A program made the translations under genes and the position numbers. From Streptomyces sp. 11x1 (GTDB taxonomy: Bacteria; Actinomycetota; Actinomycetes; Streptomycetales; Streptomycetaceae), in assembly GCF_032598905.1 (NCBI RefSeq), contig NZ_CP122458.1:10317001-10381000 (forward strand): a stretch of DNA of 64,000 nt. The letters run 5' to 3'. The notes under the pieces were generated by a model. That model was not told the origin of the DNA. It worked only from the letters and a program-made list of their open reading frames with translations, and ran no database searches. Below, piece after piece: positions 9,622 through 17,183 of this stretch (positions are counted from its first letter, which is position 1; each line of letters opens with the position of its first letter).

Positions 9622-9636
9622 TCTGCCAACGGCAGA
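9622..9636. promoter_or_regulatory. PopR-type operator upstream of clpP3
   Basis: Perfect palindrome TCTGCC-AAC-GGCAGA, 80 bases before the clpP3 start. It matches the core of the TGTCTGCC-N3-GGCAGACA site I recall for PopR control of clpP3-clpP4 in S. lividans. Only one copy is evident here. Confidence 0.75.
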
Positions 9637-9762
9637 TTCGCCGACAGCAGAGCACCCCCGGCGCACCCTCGCCCGGCGCATCTCGTGTCCGCGCCACCGA
9701 TGAGTTTCCGGACCAGGATCGGTCGACACAGGAGACGACACACCCCGCCGGAGGAGGCGCAC

Positions 9763-10242
9763 ATGTCCAGCGAAGGATTCACCACCTGCCTGTGGTTCGA
9801 CGGCCAGGCCGAGGAGGCGGCCGCCCACTACGTCTCGGTCTTCAAGAACTCCCGGCTCGGCCGGGTCACGCACTACGGCGAGGGCGCGCCCCGGCCGGCC
9901 GGCTCCGTGCTGACCGTGGAGTTCACGGCCAACGGCCAGCAGTTCGTGGCGTTGAACGGCGGCCCGGAGTTCAAGTTCACCGAGGCCATCTCCTTCCAGA
10001 TCCTCTGTGCCGACCAGGACGAGATCGACTACTACTGGAACAGCCTCACCGAGGGTGGCGAGCCCGGCCCCTGCGGTTGGCTCAAGGACCGGTTCGGCGT
10101 CTCCTGGCAGGTCGTGCCGGCCGAACTCATCGACATGATCAGCGACTCCGATCCACAGAAGGCGGCCCGGACGACCGCGGCGTTCATGGCGATGGGGAAG
10201 TTCGACCTCGCCGCCCTGCGCAAGGCGTACGCGGGCGAGTAG
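9763..10242 (+). CDS. PhnB-like VOC protein (glyoxalase/bleomycin-resistance fold)
   Basis: 159 residues, with GGAGG upstream of the ATG. It starts TTCLWFDGQAEEAAAHYVSVF and contains GPCGWLKDRFGVSWQVVP, the pattern of the PF06983-type (3-demethylubiquinone methyltransferase-like) VOC proteins, also called PhnB. Most are uncharacterised; a small-molecule binding or metal-dependent role is possible. It is divergent from clpP3 but there is no functional link in sequence. Confidence 0.75.
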   Translation: MSSEGFTTCLWFDGQAEEAAAHYVSVFKNSRLGRVTHYGEGAPRPAGSVLTVEFTANGQQFVALNGGPEFKFTEAISFQILCADQDEIDYYWNSLTEGGEPGPCGWLKDRFGVSWQVVPAELIDMISDSDPQKAARTTAAFMAMGKFDLAALRKAYAGE

Positions 10243-10296
10243 CCGTCCGCGCAGCCCCTCCCACCCTGGTGGGGCCCCCGCGGCGGGCCTCCACTA

Positions 10297-10506
10297 GGCC
10301 CTGTCGTCACATTCCCGCCCGCCCCGTGACGCCATGCACGTGCTCTCGACGCACCGGGCACCGACCCGAGTACGTCCGGTACGCGAGTCAGTGCCCGGCA
10401 CGCCGAGAGCACGCTCCCCCGGTCTCGGCTGCGCTCGACCGGGAGGTACCCCCACGACGCCGCCAGGCCGCCCTCCGGGCGACGACGGGAATGTGACGAC
10501 AGGGCC
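10297..10506. mobile_element. MITE-like element, 210 bp
   Basis: Perfect 21-bp terminal inverted repeats GGCCCTGTCGTCACATTCCCG at 10297-10317 and 10486-10506, each flanked outside by TA (10295-10296 and 10507-10508), a target duplication typical of IS630/Tc1-type transposition. An inner imperfect inverted repeat (gtgctctcg...ccgggcac, about 10339-10411) adds further fold-back. No coding sequence inside. It probably depends on a transposase elsewhere, because its ends differ from those of the neighbouring IS630 element. Confidence 0.7.
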
Positions 10507-10516
10507 TAGAAGCGTC

Positions 10517-10615
10517 CTGAAGATCTTGAAAATGCGCCCGGCTTGCCCTACTTGATGGCGATTGACATTTACTGGCAATTCAGGGTGAGTCGGGCGGCCA
10601 GAGCAAGATCTTCAG
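10517..10615. repeat. 12-bp inverted repeat between MITE and IS630 element
   Basis: ctgaagatcttg at 10517-10528 is repeated in inverse orientation at 10604-10615 around a 75-base, unusually AT-rich spacer. It may be the remains of another insertion. No gene is seen in it. Confidence 0.4.
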
Positions 10616-10622
10616 CGGTCTC

Positions 10623-11714
10623 CTAGTGTCCTGAGTCTTTGATTCGGTTCAGATATCCGGTGAGGCGTTCGAAGATCTCGTCAGCGGTCTTCGTCCAGAC
10701 GAAGGGCTTGGGGTTGTCGTTCCAGTCGGCGATCCAGGTCCGGATGTCCTTCTCCAGGGCTTGGACGTTCCTGTGGACGCCACGCCGTATCTGCTTGTCC
10801 GTCAGCAGGGCGAACCAGCGCTCCACTTGGTTGAGCCAGGAGGCGCTGGTCGGGGTGAAGTGCATGTGGAACCGCGGATGGGCCAGCAGCCACTTCTGGA
10901 TCGCGGGCGTCTTGTGGGTGGCGTAGTTGTCGCAGATCAGGTGGACGTCGAGATGGTCGGGGACCTCCTTGTCCAGCTTGGCCAGGAACTTCTTGAACTC
11001 CACCGCGCGGTGCCGGCGGTGGAGCGAGCTGATGACCTCGCCGGTGGCCGCGTTCAGGGCGGCGAACAGGGTCGTCACGCCGCCGCGCAGGTAGTCGTGG
11101 GTGCGGCGCTCGGGCATGCCCGGCATCATCGGCAGCACCGGTGCCGACCGGTCCAGTGCCTGGATCTGCGACTTCTCGTCCACACAGAGGACGATGGCCC
11201 GCTCGGGCGGGTCCAGGTACAGGCCGACGACGTCGCGGACCTTCTCGATGAACTGCGGGTCCTTGGACAGCTTGAAGGTGTCCACCAGATGCGGTTTGAG
11301 GCCGAAGGTCCGCCAGATCCGCGAGATGGTGGACTGGCTCAGGCCGCTGGCCGCGGCCATTCCCCGCGTCGACCAGTGCGTGGCGTTCTTCGGGGTGGTC
11401 TCCAGGGTCCGCACGACCACCTCCTCGACCTTTTCGTCGCTCACCGTGCGGGGCGGGCCGGGCCGCGGCTCGTCGGACAGGCCCTGGAGCCGGTCGGCCG
11501 CGAACCGCCTGCGCCACTTGGCCACCGTGACCGGGTGGACCCCAAGCTCCGCTCCCACCGCGGTGTTCGAACCGCCCTCAGCACACGCAAGCACGATCCG
11601 GCACCGCAACGCCAGAGCCTGCGAGGACGTTGCTCGCCGCGACCAGCGCAGCAGCGTCTCTCGCTCCTCATCCGTCAGGACCACTTCGACCGTCGGCCGA
11701 CCCATACGCGCCAT
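10623..11714 (-). CDS. IS630-family transposase
   Basis: 363 residues. The N-terminal helix-turn-helix (GSNTAVGAELGVHPVTVAKW, about residues 48-67) precedes a winged domain and the DDE catalytic core: CVDEKSQIQ (first Asp), LICDNYATHK (second Asp) and NQVERWFALL (Glu). No frameshift or internal stop, so it looks functional. Its TAG stop codon is completed by the TA target duplication outside the element, so the reading frame ends exactly at the insertion boundary. Confidence 0.9.
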   Translation of the reverse strand: MARMGRPTVEVVLTDEERETLLRWSRRATSSQALALRCRIVLACAEGGSNTAVGAELGVHPVTVAKWRRRFAADRLQGLSDEPRPGPPRTVSDEKVEEVVVRTLETTPKNATHWSTRGMAAASGLSQSTISRIWRTFGLKPHLVDTFKLSKDPQFIEKVRDVVGLYLDPPERAIVLCVDEKSQIQALDRSAPVLPMMPGMPERRTHDYLRGGVTTLFAALNAATGEVISSLHRRHRAVEFKKFLAKLDKEVPDHLDVHLICDNYATHKTPAIQKWLLAHPRFHMHFTPTSASWLNQVERWFALLTDKQIRRGVHRNVQALEKDIRTWIADWNDNPKPFVWTKTADEIFERLTGYLNRIKDSGH

Positions 11715-11756
11715 GAGCCCAGCCTACTTCTTTAGCGAAATAAAGACTCAGGACAC
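10626..11756 (-). mobile_element. IS630-family insertion sequence, complete
   Basis: 1131 bp bounded by inverted ends that share GTGTCCTGAGTCTTT (left from 10626, right ending at 11756) and flanked by TA at 10624-10625 and 11757-11758, the standard IS630 target duplication. It carries one intact transposase gene on the minus strand. It sits directly upstream of a decayed terC gene. Confidence 0.88.
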
Positions 11757-11829
11757 TAGGTCGCACTCGAGGATCTCGGTCATTCTTCACCCCGGGTCGG
11801 CTAGCGGATACAAAGAACTGCGGGTACTG

Positions 11830-12561
11830 GTCGCCGTCGACTTCTTCATCGGCCGTAAACCCCACGACGTGTCGATCAAGGAGGCGGGCATCTGGTCGGC
11901 TGTCTGGATCGCCCTGGCCGTCGCGTTCGGCCTGGGCGTGCTCGCCGTCGGCGGGGGCGAACCCGCGGGGGAGTTCTTCGCGGGGTTCATCACCGAGAAG
12001 TCGCTGAGCGTCGACAACCTCTTCGTCTTCGTCCTGATCACGGCGAAGTTCGCGGTGCCCTCGCAGCACCAGCAGCGCGTGCTCATGGTCGGCGTCCTCA
12101 TGGCGCTGGTGCTCCGCGCGATCTTCATCGCGGCGGGCACGGCGATCATCTCCAGCTTCTCCCGGGTCTTCTACATCTTCGGCGCGTTCCTGATCTATAC
12201 CGCCTGGAAGCTGGTCGAGGACGCCCGCAAGGACAGCCACGAGGAGGAGTACGAGGAGAACAAGCTTCTCAAGGCGGTGGAGCAGCGTTTCGGGGTGGCC
12301 GACCGATGCCACGGCACCAAGCTGTGGGTCGAGGAGAATGGCAAGCGCGTCATGACGCCGATGCTCGTCGTGATGCTGGCCATCGGCTCCACCGACGTGC
12401 ACGCGCTGCACGAATCCGGCGTCCACGTCCCAGAGATCTCCATCCCCTTCTCCCTCGGCTTCATCGTTCTGGTCCTCGCGGTGACGACGGTGACGAGCCT
12501 GTGGGCGTCGAAGAAGCGGCAGGAGGCGACCGACGACGAGCCCACGTCCCAGCGGCTCTGA
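11830..12561 (+). pseudogene. Decayed TerC-family membrane protein
   Basis: The frame is open and clearly TerC: AVDFFIGRKPHDVSIKEAG, then GEFFAGFITEKSLSVDNLF and VMLAIGSTD. Two defects are seen. First, no start codon or N-terminal helix exists between the IS630 end and the first homologous residue. Second, GSTD is followed directly by VHALHESGVHVPEIS, whereas family members have about 60-65 residues here, including the second acidic membrane motif (FALDSIPA). The junction is near 12396 and stays in frame. Intact TerC proteins act in tellurite resistance or metal (Mn) export. A shortened product starting at an internal GTG is conceivable but would lack key helices. Confidence 0.8.
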
Positions 12562-12575
12562 GGGGGCGGTACGGC

Positions 12576-13538
12576 CTACGGCCTGTCGGTACGTGCGTCG
12601 GCGATGGCCCGGGTGATCTCCCGGGCCATCCGCGTGACCCCCGGGGACCGGACCGGGCACGGCCTCGGCTCGGACGTCGTCGGGGCCAGACAGAAGTGCA
12701 GGTAGTCCTCGTCGTGGTGGAGCGCCGTGCGACCCCGGCCGGGCTGGGTGCAGTAGCCGTCGTGCTCACGTTCGTAGGCGGTGCACGGCAGGTACTGGGC
12801 CCAGGTGTAGCGGTCGGCGGCCGGGCTGACGGCCTTGCCGGCGTCCGCGACCAGGTCACCGTAGGCCCTGGCCTGCTTCGTGTACAGGGCGTTCACCCGG
12901 CGCACCCGGTCCGGGGTCATCGGGTCCGGGCCCTGGAGCACCCACACGATCGTCGGCCGGTGTTCGCCGCCCGCGCTCGCGATCTGATCGGTGAGCTGCT
13001 CGGCGGCGGCCGTGTACCGCCGGAAGTACTCGGCGCGGGCCTTGCCGTAGGTGACGCCGTCCATGCACGGGGTGTAGTCCCAGGCGTTGCCCCAGAACTG
13101 CAGGACCACATAGTCCGGGCGCAGCCGCCGCACCAGCGCGGCCGCCTTGTCCCGCGGAGGGACGAGCGACCGGTCGGCGGTGCCCTCCAGGTAGTCGCAC
13201 AGGGTGGTGCCCGAGTAGGGGGCGCTGGTGTAGCGGGCGTCGAGGTCGTCCTTCAGCAGGTCACCGAGGACGGTCTGGTTCTCCGTGGCGAGGGAGTCCC
13301 CGAGGTAGAGCACCCCGGGCGCGGGTTTCGTCGTGGCGGTGTCTGCGTCGGTGCCGCCCGTGCCGCCGTCGTCGCCGGGCGACCCCGTGGCGGCGCGCTG
13401 ACGGGTGGTCGACGACGGCTCCGGTGCCGCGGCCGACGGCGGCGCCTGGTCCGGTGCGGACTCCGGATCCCCGCACGCGCCGAGCAGCAGCCCGGCGAGC
13501 ACCGCCCCCGTCACTCCCACGATCCACGGCTTGCGCAT
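12576..13538 (-). CDS. SGNH/GDSL-type lipoprotein hydrolase
   Basis: 320 residues. The N-terminus is a lipoprotein signal with lipobox LLGAC (Cys about 22), followed by a Ser/Thr/Pro/Gly linker to about residue 72. The catalytic domain opens with VLYLGDSLA (GDS-type Ser), has a possible oxyanion Asn in QFWGNAWDY, and a late D-x-x-H (DEDYLHFC) for the Asp-His pair. SGNH enzymes are esterases or acetyltransferases acting on lipids or polysaccharides; here it would act outside the membrane. Substrate unknown. Confidence 0.75.
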   Translation of the reverse strand: MRKPWIVGVTGAVLAGLLLGACGDPESAPDQAPPSAAAPEPSSTTRQRAATGSPGDDGGTGGTDADTATTKPAPGVLYLGDSLATENQTVLGDLLKDDLDARYTSAPYSGTTLCDYLEGTADRSLVPPRDKAAALVRRLRPDYVVLQFWGNAWDYTPCMDGVTYGKARAEYFRRYTAAAEQLTDQIASAGGEHRPTIVWVLQGPDPMTPDRVRRVNALYTKQARAYGDLVADAGKAVSPAADRYTWAQYLPCTAYEREHDGYCTQPGRGRTALHHDEDYLHFCLAPTTSEPRPCPVRSPGVTRMAREITRAIADARTDRP

Positions 13539-13659
13539 ACGGCGACTCCCGCCCCGACCACCGAAACGGTTCCCCAGGCAAGCACAGCCCGACCCGAGGC
13601 GGAAGACCCGCGTTGGCCACGAGGGCGCCCGTTGGTGCGGACGCCCCCGCTCCGTCAGA

Positions 13660-14337
13660 TCACGGGGTCATGCCACCCGTGCAGGCGGCCCCCGGCTCCG
13701 GTGTCTGCTCGCCCTGCACGTACTTGTCGATGAACTTCCGCACCCGCGGGTCGGACGCCTTGTCCACCTTCAACTGGTGCTCCCAGGCGCTCAGCACGAT
13801 CGGCGACGACTGGTCCTCGTAGGGACTCATGAAGGTGTACGTCGTCTTGTTCACGAGGCCGGTCAGCGACTCGACGTCCGCCTTGGCGGCCTTGTCGTTG
13901 TACGTGATCCAGACGGCGCCGTGCTCCAGCGCGTGCACCGCGTTCTCGTTCGGCACGGCCTTGGTGTACACCTGCTTGTCGCAGTTGACCCACACCTGGT
14001 TGTGGTCGCCGCCCACGGGCGGGCTCATCTTGTAGTCGACGGCCTCGGTGACGTGATTCTGGGTGAGCTTCGACCAGCTCTTCACGCCCTCGACGGGCGC
14101 GGCCTTCGCCTCCTCCTTCTCCTGCGCCGCGTCGATCAGGTACCAGCCGCCGCCGACCAGCCCGGCGAGGATCACACCGGTCACACCGAGGGTGAGCAGC
14201 CGCATGCGCCGCTCACGGGCCTGCTCCGCCTTGCGTATCTCCTCGACGCGGGCACGCCGCGCCGCCTCTCTGGCCTTGGGGCTGTTGTTCCGGCCCTTCG
14301 GCGCGCTGTTCTTGGCCTTGGACTTTGATGAAGCCAT
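13660..14337 (-). CDS. DUF3105 membrane-anchored protein
   Basis: 225 residues from ATG 14337, which has AAGGA upstream; a longer frame to 14409 lacks one. The N-terminus is Lys/Arg/Ala-rich, then one membrane segment (LLTLGVTGVILAGLVGGGWYLI, split here by my reading at about residues 48-68), then the DUF3105 domain with NENAVHALEHGAVWI (conserved HxxEHG) and two cysteines (VNCDKQ and AACTGG). The His/Glu motif suggests a metal site. Next to a DUF6153-like gene, a pairing common in Streptomyces. Function unknown. Confidence 0.75.
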   Translation of the reverse strand: MASSKSKAKNSAPKGRNNSPKAREAARRARVEEIRKAEQARERRMRLLTLGVTGVILAGLVGGGWYLIDAAQEKEEAKAAPVEGVKSWSKLTQNHVTEAVDYKMSPPVGGDHNQVWVNCDKQVYTKAVPNENAVHALEHGAVWITYNDKAAKADVESLTGLVNKTTYTFMSPYEDQSSPIVLSAWEHQLKVDKASDPRVRKFIDKYVQGEQTPEPGAACTGGMTP

Positions 14338-14432
14338 GGGGTGTCCTTCTCCCGGCCCTGCCCGTACGGGCACGGCGGTCCTGCGAGTCGTCTGAGGTGG
14401 TGTCGTCACGGCCGGTGCCCGGCCCAGCCGGC

Positions 14433-14813
14433 CTAGACGCGGAGCAACTGCAGTTCGTGGAGATCGGGAGGACGGGCCCGCCCCGGTTCCCCCGCGCCGG
14501 ACGGGGCGAGCGCGGCCGGAGCCGGCGCGGGCTGCCAGGGCGCGGCCGTGTGATCGGCGCCCGGCAACGGCATCTGGCCCAGCACCGCGGCCGGGTCGGA
14601 GGAGTGGCAGTCGTGCTCGCCGGGACTGTGCCCGCAGGGATCGCGATCCACGAGGGAGACCGAGTGCGGGCGGCGCTCGGACGCCTCAGCCGGGGGCGAG
14701 CCCGCGCAGAACAGGAGGAACGTGGTCAGGGCCAGTGCGGCCACGAGCACCAGGTGCGCCGTCCGGCCCCGGGCGCACGGCAGCGCCGTACGTCGGAACG
14801 GTCGGCCGGACAT
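14433..14813 (-). CDS. DUF6153-like His/Cys-rich membrane protein
   Basis: 126 residues with GAGGTG upstream of the ATG. A hydrophobic segment (LVLVAALALTTFLLFCAG) precedes DPCGHSPGEHDCHS, a compact cluster of two Cys and three His, and the C-terminus is RPPDLHELQLLRV, an ending I recall from DUF6153 proteins. It is upstream of the DUF3105 gene on the same strand (95-base gap), so they may be co-transcribed. A role in handling copper or another metal is inference. Confidence 0.6.
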   Translation of the reverse strand: MSGRPFRRTALPCARGRTAHLVLVAALALTTFLLFCAGSPPAEASERRPHSVSLVDRDPCGHSPGEHDCHSSDPAAVLGQMPLPGADHTAAPWQPAPAPAALAPSGAGEPGRARPPDLHELQLLRV

Positions 14814-15020
14814 GGCGGCACCTCACGAGTCGAGTCACGAGTCGAGGCGAACGGGAGTGCGAGCGCCGCTGAAATTATCAGACACCGCACGGCAGTGGCC
14901 CCGCCTCCAGGGACTCGGGCCGGTTTCACGCGGTCCGTCCCGTTCGGCGCGCGACCGGAACCCGTCCTGGCTAGCGTGAGAGCCGGGAGACCACCCGTCG
15001 AACCGAGGAGAGTGGCAGCC

Positions 15021-15830
15021 ATGGCCGCACAGCCCGAGGGAACGCCCTGTTGGGTCGACGCGATGTTCGGCGACGTCGAGGGCGCCAAGAACTTCTACGG
15101 CGAGGTCCTGGGCTGGACCTTCGGAGAGTCGTCCGCCGAGTACGGCAACTACACACAGGCGTACGCGGACGGCAAGGCGGTGGCCGCGGTCGTCCCGCCG
15201 ATGCCCGGCCAGGAGGGCCAGTCCGCCTGGTGCCTGTACCTCGCCACGTCCGACGTGGACGCCACCGCGGCCAGGATCCGTGACAACGGCGGCGACGTGC
15301 TGATGGAGCCGATGCGGGTCGGCGAGTTCGGCTCCATGCTGCTGGCCCGCTCCCCGGACGGTGTCGTCTTCGGCTGCTGGCAGGCCGGCGTCCACCAGGG
15401 CTTCGAGGCGATGGGTGTGCCCGGCGCTTACACCTGGGCCGAGATCTTCACCCGGGAGCCGGAGAAGTCCGACGCGTTCTTCCCGGCCGTCTTCTCCTAC
15501 CGGTCCAGGCAGATGGAGGACCCCGACGACCCGCACATGGACTTCCGCGTCTTCGACCTGGGGCAGAACCCGCTCCTCGGCCGGATGAAGATGACGGCGG
15601 AGGACTTCCCGCCCGAGGTGCCCTCGTACATCAACGTGTACTTCACCGTCCCCGACTGCGACGACGCGGTCGCCAAGGCGACGAAGCTCGGGGGTGTCCT
15701 GCGCTTCGGGCCGATGGACACCCCCTTCGGCCGCTTCGCCGCGCTCAGCGACCCGCAGGGCGCGTCGTTCTCGGTCATCGACGTCACCAACACCCAGGGC
15801 GAGATGCCGGAGCTCAAGGACGTCGACTGA
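15021..15830 (+). CDS. Two-domain VOC protein
   Basis: 269 residues. Two glyoxalase-like modules are seen: the first starts CWVDAMFGDVEGAKNFYGEVLGW (shown in parts) and ends SPDGVVFGCWQ, the second starts TWAEIFTREPEKSDAFF and ends SDPQGASFSVID. This is the arrangement of the hydroxylase-type and CFP30-type Streptomyces VOC proteins. The reaction is not known. ATG 15021 follows GGAGAG. Monocistronic by context. Confidence 0.8.
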   Translation: MAAQPEGTPCWVDAMFGDVEGAKNFYGEVLGWTFGESSAEYGNYTQAYADGKAVAAVVPPMPGQEGQSAWCLYLATSDVDATAARIRDNGGDVLMEPMRVGEFGSMLLARSPDGVVFGCWQAGVHQGFEAMGVPGAYTWAEIFTREPEKSDAFFPAVFSYRSRQMEDPDDPHMDFRVFDLGQNPLLGRMKMTAEDFPPEVPSYINVYFTVPDCDDAVAKATKLGGVLRFGPMDTPFGRFAALSDPQGASFSVIDVTNTQGEMPELKDVD

Positions 15831-15878
15831 GCGGACACAGGAACCGACGGGCACGCGCGGCATGGCATGATCGAGCGC

Positions 15879-16595
15879 ATGTCGGAACGTGTTGTGGCCG
15901 CCTGTGACGGAGCCTGCAAGGGAAATCCCGGACCGGCGGGCTGGGCCTGGGTGGTGGCCGAGGACGATGAGATCCCCGCGCGCTGGGAGGCCGGCCCGCT
16001 GGGCAGGGCCACCAACAACGTCGCCGAACTCACCGCGCTGGAGCGGTTGCTGGCGGCCACCGACCCGGCGGTCCCGATCGAGATCCGGATGGACTCCCAG
16101 TACGCGATGAAGGCGGTCACCACCTGGCTGCCCGGCTGGAAGCGCAACGGCTGGCGCACGGCCGCCGGCAAGCCGGTCGCCAACCAGGAACTCGTCGTCC
16201 GCATCGACGAGTTGCTCGCCGGACGCTCGGTGGAGTTCCGCTACGTGCCCGCCCACCAGGTCGACGGCGACCGCCTCAACGACTTCGCCGACCGCGCGGC
16301 GAGCCAGGCGGCCACCGTCCAGGAACCCGCCGGCACCGAGCTGGGCTCCCCGGAGCCGCCGGCCGCGCCCGACACGGTCCCGGTCCGCCGTGCACCGGCG
16401 AAGAAGTCCGCGAGGTCCGGCAGGGCGGGCGGCCGCACCGGCTCCTCCGCCTCCTCGTCCCGCACCATCAAGGCGAAGTTCCCCGGCCGCTGCCAGTGCG
16501 GCCGCCCGTACGCCGCGGGTGAGCCCATCGCCAAGAACGACCAGGGCTGGGGCCACCCGGAGTGCCGTACGGGGGCGACGGCCGGGGCCGAGTAA
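15879..16595 (+). CDS. Ribonuclease HI with C-terminal zinc-ribbon-like tail
   Basis: 238 residues. Residues 1-140 are RNase HI: ACDGACKGNPGPAGWAW (first Asp), NNVAELTALE (Glu), RMDSQYAMK (second Asp) and VDGDRLNDFADRAA (His/Asp end). It cleaves RNA in RNA-DNA hybrids. A disordered Ala/Ser/Lys linker leads to about 30 residues with CQCG and GHPEC, a Cys-Cys-His-Cys set that could bind zinc or nucleic acid. ATG 15867 is an alternative start. Confidence 0.85.
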   Translation: MSERVVAACDGACKGNPGPAGWAWVVAEDDEIPARWEAGPLGRATNNVAELTALERLLAATDPAVPIEIRMDSQYAMKAVTTWLPGWKRNGWRTAAGKPVANQELVVRIDELLAGRSVEFRYVPAHQVDGDRLNDFADRAASQAATVQEPAGTELGSPEPPAAPDTVPVRRAPAKKSARSGRAGGRTGSSASSSRTIKAKFPGRCQCGRPYAAGEPIAKNDQGWGHPECRTGATAGAE

Positions 16596-16630
16596 CCGGC
16601 CCGGCGGGACGCCCCGGGAGGGCGTGCGCG

Positions 16631-17083
16631 TCACACGACGGCGCCGCGCCACTCCCCGGTCTCCCGGCCGCGCTCCTCGATGAACTTCTTGAAGCGCGCC
16701 AGGTCGCCCTTGGTCTGCCGCTTCACGAAGCCCAGCCTGTCGGCCACCTTCTCGGCGGTGCCCTCCGGCTGGAACTCCATCTGCAGCATCACCTTCGTGC
16801 GCCCCTCGGCGAGGTGGTGGAAGGTGACGACGCCGGCCTGCCGGGCCTCACCGGAGATGGTCGTCCACGCGACCCGCTCGTCCGGGATCTGCTCGGTGAT
16901 CTCCGCGTCGAACTCCCGGTGCACACCGTCCACCTTGGTCACCCAGTGCGTCAGCGTGTCCGACCGCTGCTCGATCCGCTCGACCCCGCTCATGAACTCG
17001 GGGAACGTCTCGAACTGCGTCCACTGGTTGTAGGCGGTCCGTACGGGGACCTGGACCTCGACGGACTCCTCGATCTGGGTCAT
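16631..17083 (-). CDS. SRPBCC-family protein (polyketide cyclase/START-like)
   Basis: 150 residues from ATG 17083, which has AGGAGG seven bases upstream; GTG 17098 is the other candidate. VPVRTAYNQWTQFETFPEFM is the typical N-terminal strand and helix of the SRPBCC barrel, and the last helix (GDLARFKKFIEERG) closes a hydrophobic cavity. Similar small proteins are abundant in Streptomyces and mostly unassigned. It follows the tyrosinase operon on the same strand after 100 bases. Confidence 0.75.
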   Translation of the reverse strand: MTQIEESVEVQVPVRTAYNQWTQFETFPEFMSGVERIEQRSDTLTHWVTKVDGVHREFDAEITEQIPDERVAWTTISGEARQAGVVTFHHLAEGRTKVMLQMEFQPEGTAEKVADRLGFVKRQTKGDLARFKKFIEERGRETGEWRGAVV

Positions 17084-17183
17084 CGATCGCCTCCTCACAT
17101 CGGTTGCTGTTGCCGTCGCGGCCGGGTCGCCCCCGCCGCGTCCCGACGCGAGTACCCAGGTCCCCGGCGGATCAACGTCCCCC

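Noticed and set aside
14835..16652. 605-codon minus-strand open frame
   Set aside because: Opposes the VOC and RNase H genes, which have clear motifs; high-GC antisense frames are commonly open.
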